21,700 nt of DNA, taken from the NCBI GenBank assembly GCA_964580235.1, contig CAZOJY010000057.1:1-21700 (forward strand), written 5' to 3'. The position numbers and the translations under genes are program-made. Under the pieces are notes generated by a model. The model searched no databases and was not told the origin of the DNA. It saw only the letters and a program-made list of their open reading frames with translations. The stretch's first letter is position 1. Every line of letters begins with the position of its first letter. The DNA is from G020348385 sp964580235. Its GTDB lineage: Bacteria > Acidobacteriota > Aminicenantia > Aminicenantales > Aminicenantaceae. Below are positions 15,448 through 21,700 of this stretch, one piece after another.

Positions 15448-15591
15448 TCAATCGTGGAGATTACGCACAAGCCTGACTAGGGCAAAGCCGCCGTACACGA
15501 TGAAATAAATGCCCATGATTAAAAATGCATGGGATAGAGAAAAAACGTCAACCAGTTTGCCAAAAATCGGAAATACGATCACGCATGGCTT
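15448..15591 (-). pseudogene. 3'-end remnant of an MFS transporter gene
   Basis: The minus strand is open from 15591 to the TGA at 15450-15448 and translates to a hydrophobic tail: FPIFGKLVDVFSLSHAF, then LIMGIYFIVYGGFALVRLVR and NLHD. This looks like the last transmembrane helix plus the preceding GKLVD-type loop of a major facilitator transporter. An in-frame stop at 15594-15592 cuts it off and there is no start codon or ribosome site, so only about 47 codons survive. It lies between the M16 gene and the lipoprotein gene, both on the same strand. The transporter family is judged from sequence character only. Confidence 0.5.
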
Positions 15592-15613
15592 TCAGAATGT
15601 TATTTCGAGAGAA

Positions 15614-16126
15614 TCACATAGAGAGGCCGTGCTCGGAGGAACCGGACTCGGCATGGGCTGTCCACCATTCGAAGACGTGCCCTTTGGCCTCGAGCTTGAC
15701 GCCTGCCTTTTCCCCTGCGGCCAGATCCATCCTCTCTGTGGGACCCAGTTCCACTCCAGTGGAAAGATGGACTTCCACCCGCACGTTTTTTATAGTTTTT
15801 TCTGTTACATTTTCGATCGATCCGATAAAAGACGAAGAAGCATTATGGAAGGCTAAGACCAATCGTACACCTTTGCGTATATGATCATAAGTGTCGGTAA
15901 GGGCTAATTTCTCTCCCGATTCTTCCCCCTCTTCACCCTGGACATGTTGCCCTTCTTCCGCATAGGTGTGTTCACCCTCTCCTTGTTCTTGTGCATGTTC
16001 ATCTTCAGCTTGTGTGGCTGCTTTTTCCTGTCCTTTGTCACCGGTGGCACAGGCCGTGCCGAACATGACCAGGGTCACAGCGACAACAGCCACAAATATC
16101 CGTGATTTCCATGAGTTCTTTTTCAT
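15614..16126 (-). CDS. putative lipoprotein with Glu/His/Gln-rich linker
   Basis: This 170-residue protein has an N-terminal signal ending FGTAC (Cys26). That looks like a lipobox but has Gly at -3, so lipidation is probable, not certain. Residues 30-75 are a low-complexity run rich in Glu, His, Gln and Gly. A compact beta-rich domain follows (about 80-160) with LVLAFHNASSSFIGSIENVT, VRVEVHLSTGVELGPTE and GHVFEWWTAHAESGS; this has the feel of a FxxWTAHxE family of small envelope proteins. Role unknown; the His/Glu linker could bind metal. An AAGGAA ribosome site precedes the ATG. It lies 180 bases downstream of the DUF481 gene, with a terminator-like hairpin between them. Confidence 0.7.
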   Translation of the reverse strand: MKKNSWKSRIFVAVVAVTLVMFGTACATGDKGQEKAATQAEDEHAQEQGEGEHTYAEEGQHVQGEEGEESGEKLALTDTYDHIRKGVRLVLAFHNASSSFIGSIENVTEKTIKNVRVEVHLSTGVELGPTERMDLAAGEKAGVKLEAKGHVFEWWTAHAESGSSEHGLSM

Positions 16127-16195
16127 AACAATTCCTTTCCTTCTTCGGATTTCTTTTTTCCTATTATATCGGAAAATTCTATCTTCGAACAGTGC

Positions 16196-16220
16196 AAAAA
16201 AATTTGCAACAATTTGTTGC
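16196..16220 (-). terminator. putative intrinsic terminator after the DUF481 gene
   Basis: Minus strand: GCAACA (16220-16215 read as the complement) pairs with TGTTGC (to 16206) around a 3-base loop. After three A's there are seven T's (16202-16196). The stem is only 6 bp, so strength is doubtful, but the placement downstream of the DUF481 stop (16307) fits. Confidence 0.4.
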
Positions 16221-16306
16221 GCCCGGCGTCATCCACTGCCGCTGCATCGTAACTGTTGTTACACGAAAAGGCGCATGGATGGTCGGCAACCAAAGGTTCT
16301 TGAATA

Positions 16307-17059
16307 TCATGGACAAAATTTTGCGGAAAGGCCGGCAATGAAAGAAACATCGTTTTTCTTGATGCCCTCACCGAGAGGTTTGCTGTCATATTTATCCATC
16401 AGTGTCAGTTTGACCGACAGGCCTTTTGTTATGGCTGAGGCCAAACTTATCTCAAGCTGCAAAAAGTAATGGCTCAATTCTGATACATCCGCATTGAGAC
16501 TGAGTGCTTGGGAGATTTCTGCTGTCGGGCTGATCTTCCAGGTGAATTGGTTGCCCAGGGCTATTCCTGTGAAATTGTCTGTTTCTCCAGACTCGTAATA
16601 CTTGGTGAATACCTGAGAGAGGCCCGCACCGGCCGACAGTTGGAGATTTTCTGCAGTGAGGATTTTATAGCCCAATCCCAATCCAGGAAGGATTCTGTAG
16701 CTGTAATTTTTGAATTTGTCCCTGAGCCCCTGAATCCCGTAATAGGAAAAAAATCTTGCCGAATGTTTCCATTGGATATGACTTTCCAGCCCCAAAGATT
16801 CGGCATTGGTGATGTCCTTTTCTTTGCTCAAAAGAAAAAAAACCTTATTCGTGCTGTCGATAGACTCGGACAATGGACCCTTGGCAGAAAAAGTTAAAGA
16901 CAGGTTGGTCGTCTCAGTGTTCCCACGTGCCAAAGCCAATCCAACCGCGGCGTCCCCACTCCATTTAGTTTCTTCCTTCCCCTTTTCTTGGGCAAATGTT
17001 TCTGTCGCCAAGCACAGACATAGAGCTGCAATAAGCAAATGATATTTGAAATGTTTCAT
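16307..17059 (-). CDS. DUF481 family outer-membrane protein (YdiY-like)
   Basis: This 250-residue protein has a Sec signal (about 1-23, ending TFA|Q). The mature chain is built of alternating beta strands: SGDAAVGLALARGNTETTN near the start, LPGLGLGYKIL in the middle, and a C-terminal NDVSFIAGLSAKF strand. That is the layout of DUF481 proteins, outer-membrane beta-barrels described as salt-induced in some species. The GNTETTNLSLTF block is the family's most recognisable part. The ribosome site GGAG lies in the 3' end of the upstream LapA-domain gene, only 16 bases away, so the two are probably co-translated. The chain ends in Cys-Pro after the expected terminal Phe, slightly unusual. Confidence 0.82.
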   Translation of the reverse strand: MKHFKYHLLIAALCLCLATETFAQEKGKEETKWSGDAAVGLALARGNTETTNLSLTFSAKGPLSESIDSTNKVFFLLSKEKDITNAESLGLESHIQWKHSARFFSYYGIQGLRDKFKNYSYRILPGLGLGYKILTAENLQLSAGAGLSQVFTKYYESGETDNFTGIALGNQFTWKISPTAEISQALSLNADVSELSHYFLQLEISLASAITKGLSVKLTLMDKYDSKPLGEGIKKNDVSFIAGLSAKFCP

Positions 17060-17075
17060 AAGCTATTCTCCAAGA

Positions 17076-17270
17076 TCATAGCTTTCGAGATCGATAGCCA
17101 GCCAACAGACCCAAAAGAAATCCGATAAAAAGAAAACCGATTATCACAAGGATACGGGACATGCTGATAATCCAGAAAAAAAAGTGAAAGGTGACTATTT
17201 CCGTATTTTGCAGCGCGATAATCAGGACCAATACTGTTAGGACGATAATGATGATAAATTTTGGCTTCAA
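17076..17270 (-). CDS. LapA (DUF1049) domain inner-membrane protein
   Basis: This 64-residue protein has two closely spaced membrane helices (about 4-20 and 42-60). Between them is the LapA signature ALQNTEIVTFHFFFW (19-33), followed by a GxLxG-type second helix and a basic tail RSRKL. In E. coli, LapA works with LapB in lipopolysaccharide assembly control; short stand-alone LapA-domain proteins are common and their role is less clear. The start is a TTG, chosen because AGGAGG sits 6 bases before it and no ATG is available there. It is immediately upstream of the DUF481 gene. Confidence 0.8.
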   Translation of the reverse strand: MKPKFIIIIVLTVLVLIIALQNTEIVTFHFFFWIISMSRILVIIGFLFIGFLLGLLAGYRSRKL

Positions 17271-17367
17271 ACCTGTCCTCCTTTATTGCCTTTTTCATGA
17301 AAAACAGGGTTTCATTAAAAAGGGACTTAGGAATTTTCTATGGATGTTATTCCAACAAACGGAGTCA

Positions 17368-17982
17368 TTAATAAAAATAATTCAATCCGATGAGGATGCT
17401 AAATGAGCTCAAATCGGTTTTGAATGTGCTTGAGGGAGATTTGTCGATATATATGGTTTCTGTTTCGGTTGTTCGCCCAAGATAGAGGCCTTCGATAAAC
17501 AGCGTTATTTTTTCATTTATTTTGTAAAGACTCCCAATTCCGACTAAGAAACCTAATCCGTCTTTTACATCTTGTTTTCGAACAGTTGCTTCCTCAAAAT
17601 TTTCCAATTTATCCAGTCTATAACTGTTAAAAAATATTCCTCCTCCTCCAAAAACATAAGGAGTGAAAGCTGAGCTTGTTTGTATAGTGTAGCGGAAGGA
17701 TGCCAGTATGGGTGTCATATAAAGGGAGCCCTTCAGAAATTCTCCTTCTTTTGTATTTACGTTTAATCGGCCATATTTCCATTCAAGGGAGACTGCAATT
17801 TTTTGGCTGGCATAGAAGACAGCGCCTATGCCAGTACCAAAACCGCTTTTTATATCTTCATCGCTGGGAAAGTATCCAGCCGCATTTATGAAGAGACCAA
17901 GTCTGTATCTCTGAGCGAACCCATTAATGGTTAAAATCAAAACGAGTGTGGCAATAATCGATAGTTTTAAAACTCTGGTCAT
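17368..17982 (-). CDS. outer-membrane beta-barrel protein (OmpW/OmpA-like)
   Basis: This 204-residue protein has a Sec signal ending GFA|Q. Amphipathic beta strands follow, including FTPYVFGGGGIFFNSYR in the middle and a final strand ending LNYFY with C-terminal aromatic residues needed for barrel assembly. This fits the 8-stranded OmpW/OmpA-like porin-fold group, with no close family recognised. The start is placed at ATG 17982 rather than the GTG three codons earlier, because GAGG abuts that GTG and is correctly spaced for the ATG. A TTGACA-containing promoter lies 40 bases upstream. It has 97 bases to the LapA-domain gene, so a joint operon is possible. Confidence 0.78.
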   Translation of the reverse strand: MTRVLKLSIIATLVLILTINGFAQRYRLGLFINAAGYFPSDEDIKSGFGTGIGAVFYASQKIAVSLEWKYGRLNVNTKEGEFLKGSLYMTPILASFRYTIQTSSAFTPYVFGGGGIFFNSYRLDKLENFEEATVRKQDVKDGLGFLVGIGSLYKINEKITLFIEGLYLGRTTETETIYIDKSPSSTFKTDLSSFSILIGLNYFY

Positions 17983-18021
17983 CCCAGACACCTCAATACT
18001 TTGTGATAATTTTTAGCTTAA

Positions 18022-18050
18022 ATTCTGACATAATGTCCTTGTTCTGTCAA
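18022..18050 (-). promoter_or_regulatory. putative promoter of the beta-barrel gene
   Basis: On the minus strand TTGACA (18050-18045) and CAGAAT (18027-18022) are 17 bases apart, 40 bases before the start at 17982. The -35 is perfect and the -10 matches 4/6. Its -35 overlaps the T-tract of the terminator candidate of the upstream ABC-F gene. Confidence 0.45.
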
Positions 18051-18068
18051 AAAACAGCCTGATGAGGC
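18049..18068 (-). terminator. weak intrinsic terminator candidate after the ABC-F gene
   Basis: On the minus strand GCCT-CATC-AGGC (18068-18057) is followed by TG and six T's (18054-18049). The stem is only 4 bp, so this is weak, but it lies 36 bases after the ABC-F stop and directly ahead of the next promoter. Confidence 0.3.
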
Positions 18069-18103
18069 GCGGGTTAGTTGATATTTAGGCGTGGATCTGG
18101 TCT

Positions 18104-20059
18104 TCAACTCCGTTTCAACGGTTTTAAGAGTTTATCCAACCGGAGGCGGTGGGATTCCCAGGATTTGTAGAACTCCTCGACTCGTTGTTCGAGTTTGGCA
18201 TAGTCTCTTTTCAGTCTTGCGATGTCTGTCCCATCCCTGTAAGTCTCGGAGTTTGCTAATTTTGCTTCCATCTCTCTGAATCGGGATTCGGATTCCTCGA
18301 TATCCTTTTCGATTCTTTCTATGATCTTCTGCAGTCGGCTCCGCTCTCTGCTCACCTGTTGACGGCCTTCGGCCTCCTGGCGTTTTTGCTCTTGTGTCTT
18401 TCGACTCGAAGTTCCGCCTTCCTTTTGTTGTTCGTCTTTTTCGGTATTTTGTTCGAGCGAGGCGGGTTCCTTTTCGCGTTTCCAGAGATAATAGGAGTAG
18501 TTCCCGCTGTATTCGTCCAGGTTTCCATCCTTGAGTTCGATGACCCGATCTACCAGTTTGTCCAGGAAGTATCGGTCATGGGAGATGAGCAGCAGTGTGC
18601 CGTCGTAATTGCCCAGAGCCAGCTCCAGCGCTTCCCGTGCTGTAATGTCCAGGTGGGTAGTTGGTTCGTCCATGATCAGAAAATTGACGGGCGAGAGCAG
18701 GATCTTTGCCAGAGATACACGTGCCTTCTCTCCACCGGATAAAACTTTGATCTTTTTATCGATTTCATCATCACCGAATTGAAATATCCCCAACGCCTGA
18801 CGGATTTTGGCAATGAGTCCCGTAGCGGCAGTGGAAGCCACCTCATCGAAGACCGTGTTGTCGGGGTGCAAGGCCTGGATTTGATGCTGGGCATAGAAAC
18901 CGACCTGCACTTTCTTTCCCAACCGGAGAATCCCTTGCTGGGGTTTCGGTTCTCCTGAAATCAGTCGAGCCAGAGTGGTCTTTCCTGCTCCGTTGACGCC
19001 AACCAGCGCGATCTTATCTCCCCGGGAGATGTGAAGATCGATGTTCTTCAGCACCCAATCTTTTTGGTATCGGAAACTCATGTTTTCGATGGACAGCACA
19101 TCTTTGTAGCCGGGCGTTTCGACCTGGAGTGTAAAATCCAGGCGTCGGGGAACTGGAGGAAGTTCGATTGTTTCCATCTTTTCCAGCATTTTGATGCGGC
19201 TTCGAACCTGGGCAGCCCTCCTTTTATCGCTTCGGTACTTGTTGATAAAGCGGGTGATCCGTTCCCTCTCTGTGACCTGTTCATCCCGCCGTTTCTGCAA
19301 GAGCCGGAGTTTTTTTTGCTTCTGTTCCTTAAAGAAATGATAGCTCCCACGGTAGCGGGTGAGTTCACCCCGGTCAAGCTCATAAATCTCATGGGCCAGC
19401 CGGTCGATGAAAAACCGGTCATGAGAGACGATGACGATGCTGCCCTTGTATCTCAGCAGATATTGCTCCAGCCATTCCATTGAAGGGATATCCAGGTGGT
19501 TGGTGGGCTCGTCCAGGAGAAGCAGGTCGGGATTTTGGAGAAGAAGCCGGGCCATGTAAATTCGCATACACCATCCTCCGCTAAGCTCGGTGAAGTCCGC
19601 ATAAAATTGGTTCTCCTCGAAACCTAAGCCGGAAAGGATCTTTTTGGCCGCATTTTCCTTGGTGTAGCCTCCTAGATCTTGGTAACGCAGTTCCAGAGGA
19701 CCTAGCTTTTTAAGCAGGCTTGCGTTTTCCGGATCCTCCACCAGATCGGTGTGAATGGTGTGGATTTTGTGCTCCAGCCTTTGGATCTCCGGAATTCCCG
19801 CCAGAGAATTCTCCAGGACGGTCCCCTTGCCTATTACAATCTCTTCTTGGGGGAGATAGCCGATGGAGCAATTCCGCGGCTTGGTAATGGTTCCCGCATG
19901 GGGTTCGATTTCCCCGGTCAGGATGCGCAGCAGGGTAGTCTTTCCGGACCCATTGGGGCCGACAAGAGCGAAACGCTTCCCGGCCTGAAAATTCCAGTCA
20001 ATGGCCGCCAGGAGATCCCGATCTCCGATGGAATAATGGAGGTTTCGAACCTGAAGCAT
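18104..20059 (-). CDS. ABC-F family ATPase (Uup/YheS-like)
   Basis: This 651-residue protein has two nucleotide-binding domains and no membrane helices. Domain 1 has Walker A GPNGSGKT (34-41), signature LSGGW (159-163) and LLLLDEPTNHLD (179-190). The basic, helical linker RFINKYRSDKRRAAQVRSR (about 270-288) is typical of ABC-F proteins. Domain 2 has GVNGAGKT (354-361), LSGGE (440-444) and LIMDEPTTHLD (461-471). A C-terminal coiled-coil tail (about 535-651) is as in Uup/YheS. ABC-F proteins act on ribosomes or nucleic acids in the cytoplasm. First-domain LSGGW replaces the usual LSGGx-(Q/E). The start is set at ATG 20059 because AGAGGA lies just before it; nine further codons upstream are open. 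Confidence 0.92.
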   Translation of the reverse strand: MLQVRNLHYSIGDRDLLAAIDWNFQAGKRFALVGPNGSGKTTLLRILTGEIEPHAGTITKPRNCSIGYLPQEEIVIGKGTVLENSLAGIPEIQRLEHKIHTIHTDLVEDPENASLLKKLGPLELRYQDLGGYTKENAAKKILSGLGFEENQFYADFTELSGGWCMRIYMARLLLQNPDLLLLDEPTNHLDIPSMEWLEQYLLRYKGSIVIVSHDRFFIDRLAHEIYELDRGELTRYRGSYHFFKEQKQKKLRLLQKRRDEQVTERERITRFINKYRSDKRRAAQVRSRIKMLEKMETIELPPVPRRLDFTLQVETPGYKDVLSIENMSFRYQKDWVLKNIDLHISRGDKIALVGVNGAGKTTLARLISGEPKPQQGILRLGKKVQVGFYAQHQIQALHPDNTVFDEVASTAATGLIAKIRQALGIFQFGDDEIDKKIKVLSGGEKARVSLAKILLSPVNFLIMDEPTTHLDITAREALELALGNYDGTLLLISHDRYFLDKLVDRVIELKDGNLDEYSGNYSYYLWKREKEPASLEQNTEKDEQQKEGGTSSRKTQEQKRQEAEGRQQVSRERSRLQKIIERIEKDIEESESRFREMEAKLANSETYRDGTDIARLKRDYAKLEQRVEEFYKSWESHRLRLDKLLKPLKRS

Positions 20060-20113
20060 GATCTGTCCTCTACAGGCAACAATCATATCATATTTTTGAC
20101 TCGTTCCAATTCT

Positions 20114-20235
20114 CTATTTTAAAGCGAGGAATACCTTCGAAATGACGGATATTTCTGGAGACACCAATCCTACGTCTCCGATCAAAGAAACCCGGTAGGA
20201 GATGTCATAACTCGCGTGAGCTCTTCCCATCCGCC
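20114..20235 (-). other. open frame downstream of the assembly gap (unassigned)
   Basis: Minus strand, after the gap: one frame is open for 39 codons to the TAG at 20116-20114 (RMGRAHASYDISYRVS, then LIGDVGLVSPEISVIS and KVFLALK). The frame that would continue the amidohydrolase if the gap were exactly 100 bases closes at 20182 after a 17-residue tail. Neither shows the expected family C-terminus. This could be the end of the amidohydrolase in true frame, or the end of another gene lost in the gap. Confidence 0.3.
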
Positions 20236-20335
20236 NNNNNNNNNNNNNNNNNNNNNNNNNNNNNNNNNNNNNNNNNNNNNNNNNNNNNNNNNNNNNNNNN
20301 NNNNNNNNNNNNNNNNNNNNNNNNNNNNNNNNNNN
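20236..20335. other. assembly gap (100 N)
   Basis: Exactly 100 undetermined bases, a conventional scaffold-gap length, so the true size and frame across it are unknown. It interrupts the amidohydrolase gene. Confidence 0.97.
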
Positions 20336-21588
20336 CCGAAGCCGATGTGCGAAACATTGGACTCATCGTCGATGATCAAATCGCACATAAACTCATAAGG
20401 ATCAACACGATTAGCTGCTGCAGCCTCTTCGATGCTCTTGCCGATCAGCCACTGGTTGTGTTTTTTGTGGACATTGGAAATCACGATCTTTTCCCATCCA
20501 TATCCCCTGACTTTTCTTAGCGTCTCTGCCTTCATGGATTGCCGGCTTTTGTCATCCCTGAGCCTTTTGATGAGCTGCTGCAGACCGCCTTCCAGAGCCC
20601 ACTGCGGAAACAGGATAGTCAATCCCGTGCTGTAGGCGATGTAGGGGTAGCGATCGGCTGTGATGTTCAGTCCTCTCTCCGCTGCTCGCTCCACAAGATC
20701 GATCATCAGAGGAAGCTTCCACCAGTTGGTTTTTCCCACGGCCTTGAAGTGGGCTATCTCCAGGGGAAGACCTGCGGATTCGGCGATGTGGATGGCTTCG
20801 CCCACGGCTTCGAGAACGGCTTTGTCCTCGCTCCGGATATGGGTTGCATAAAATCCCCCATAATTTGCGGCGATTTTACAGAGTGTGATAACCTCATCAG
20901 TGCCGGCAAATCCGCCGGGTGTGTATTCCAGCCCGGTCGACAATCCGAAGGCTCCTTGTTCCATGCCCTCAGCCACGAGCGCCTTCATCTGGTCTAGCTC
21001 TTCTGCTGTCGGTTCCCGCTGGTTATCCCCCATCACATAACCGCGGACTGTGCCTTGGCCAATCAGAGTTGCGTGGTTTAATGCCGCTCCTTTGCTCTCT
21101 ATCGCGGCATGAAAGCCCTTTAAATCCGTCCAGTTGATGGGGATGTCAGATTCTTCAGCCAGGCGCTTTTCATAATCCGGAAGGGAGTATTTCAATGGGA
21201 AGGGTGAAGACCCACAATTTCCACCCAATTCGGTTGTTACTCCCTGTCTTATTTTGCTTTCGGCCTTAGGGTTGATCAGGATTTCGATATCTGTATGTGT
21301 GTGGATGTCGATAAACCCAGGCGAGACAACTCTGCCCGTCGCATCGATGACTGTTTTTCCCGTGGCGTTTTGGAGGTTTCCGATTTGTTTGATATGTTCT
21401 CTCGCTATTCCGATGTCAGCCTTGTATGTTTCATTTTTGATGCCATCTATCACTAACCCGTTTTTGATAACCAAATCAAAAGCTTCGTTTGTGCTTTCCC
21501 TCAAAAGGCTGGATCCGGATATGCCTAAAAATATCCCGGCCTGAGCAGAAGACTTGAAAAAATCCCTGCGACTGATCTTTTTTTTCAT
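20336..21588 (-). CDS. Tat-exported N-acyl-D-amino-acid deacylase-like amidohydrolase (3' end lost in gap)
   Basis: 417 codons are visible. The start is at ATG 21588, preceded by AAGGAG; 18 further codons upstream are open but lack this. The N-terminus has the twin-arginine signal SRRDFFKS (6-13), indicating folded export. The amidohydrolase core shows the metal motif GFIDIHTHTD (H96, H98), GGNCGSSPF (Cys125), ATHIRSED (H250) and EIAHFKAVGK (H280). These match the ligands of D-aminoacylase-type enzymes (one Cys and four His), followed by ADRYPY (311-316). Such enzymes release D-amino acids from N-acyl forms, or related substrates such as dipeptides, in the periplasm. The gap at 20236 removes the last about 60-100 residues, including the expected catalytic Asp. 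Confidence 0.88.
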
Positions 21589-21637
21589 TGATCTCTCCTT
21601 TGGACTAGAGTGCATAGCTATTGGGCTTTTGTCCGAA

Positions 21638-21675
21638 AACAATAAAACCTGGATAATTCATAAATTATCTAGGTT
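21638..21675 (-). terminator. hairpin with T-rich tail at the window edge
   Basis: 21646-21658 and 21663-21675 form a 13-bp stem with one G-T pair and a 4-base loop. On the minus strand it is followed directly by TTTTATTGTTTT. This fits an intrinsic terminator of a gene lying to the right of the window, and it also lies in the leader of the amidohydrolase. Confidence 0.5.
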
Positions 21676-21700
21676 ACCCTGAATTATTCATGTGCGAGCT

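Noticed and set aside
15509..15884. plus-strand frames of 115-119 codons over the lipoprotein gene and MFS remnant
   Set aside because: They overlap the lipoprotein gene, which has a signal peptide and ribosome site; the plus frames show neither.
16240..16262. GTAAC/GTTAC short inverted repeat as an operator
   Set aside because: Only 5 bp with a 4-base loop; expected by chance at this length.

Overview
The window reads as chromosomal DNA of a Gram-negative, mid-GC bacterium. Evidence for a diderm envelope is an outer-membrane DUF481 protein, an OmpW/OmpA-like beta-barrel, a lipoprotein with a canonical lipobox and many exported hydrolases. The mix (M28 and M16 peptidases, an Asp-box/sortilin-type repeat protein, a NamZ-type muramidase, a Tat-exported D-aminoacylase-like amidohydrolase, c-type cytochromes) recalls peptide-scavenging lineages near Acidobacteriota/Candidatus Aminicenantes. 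That placement is inference from gene content only. A run of exactly 100 Ns (20236-20335) marks a draft scaffold gap. No rRNA, tRNA, CRISPR array or transposase gene was seen.

Layout. 1-420: a DUF1059 small protein with a textbook promoter and a convergent-gene hairpin. 500-3643 (minus): an operon-like run of M28 peptidase lipoprotein, ECF sigma factor, membrane anti-sigma and Spy/CpxP-like membrane protein, which looks like an envelope-stress module. 3867-5111 (plus): a NamZ-like (DUF1343) muramidase, divergent from M28. 5323-8434 (plus): folD, then a rubredoxin-like/FMN/3Fe-4S glutamate-synthase-type protein and a membrane dihaem cytochrome c, tightly spaced and probably one redox operon. 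An apparently frame-disrupted gene follows (8447-8778). 9081-11486: a large secreted Asp-box beta-propeller protein. 11499-11596: a 98-bp element with perfect 28-bp inverted arms, resembling a MITE/REP-like mobile palindrome. 11615-12460: a membrane-anchored methyltransferase. 12484-15333 (minus): an M16 zinc peptidase, convergent with it. 15448-15591 (minus): the remnant of the 3' end of an MFS transporter gene. 15614-17982 (minus): an envelope cluster of a beta-barrel protein, a LapA-domain protein, a DUF481 outer-membrane protein and an acidic/His-rich lipoprotein. 18104-20059 (minus): an ABC-F ATPase. 20336-21588 (minus): a Tat-exported N-acyl-D-amino-acid deacylase-like amidohydrolase cut by the assembly gap.

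Taken together, much of the window serves the cell envelope and breakdown of extracellular or periplasmic polymers (M28, M16, NamZ, D-aminoacylase, Asp-box protein), with its own envelope-stress regulator. The most unusual part is the rubredoxin-GltS-like plus dihaem cytochrome pair, which may connect an FMN/Fe-S oxidoreductase to a membrane electron-transfer chain. The second is the folded 98-bp palindromic element, whose parent transposase is not in the window.
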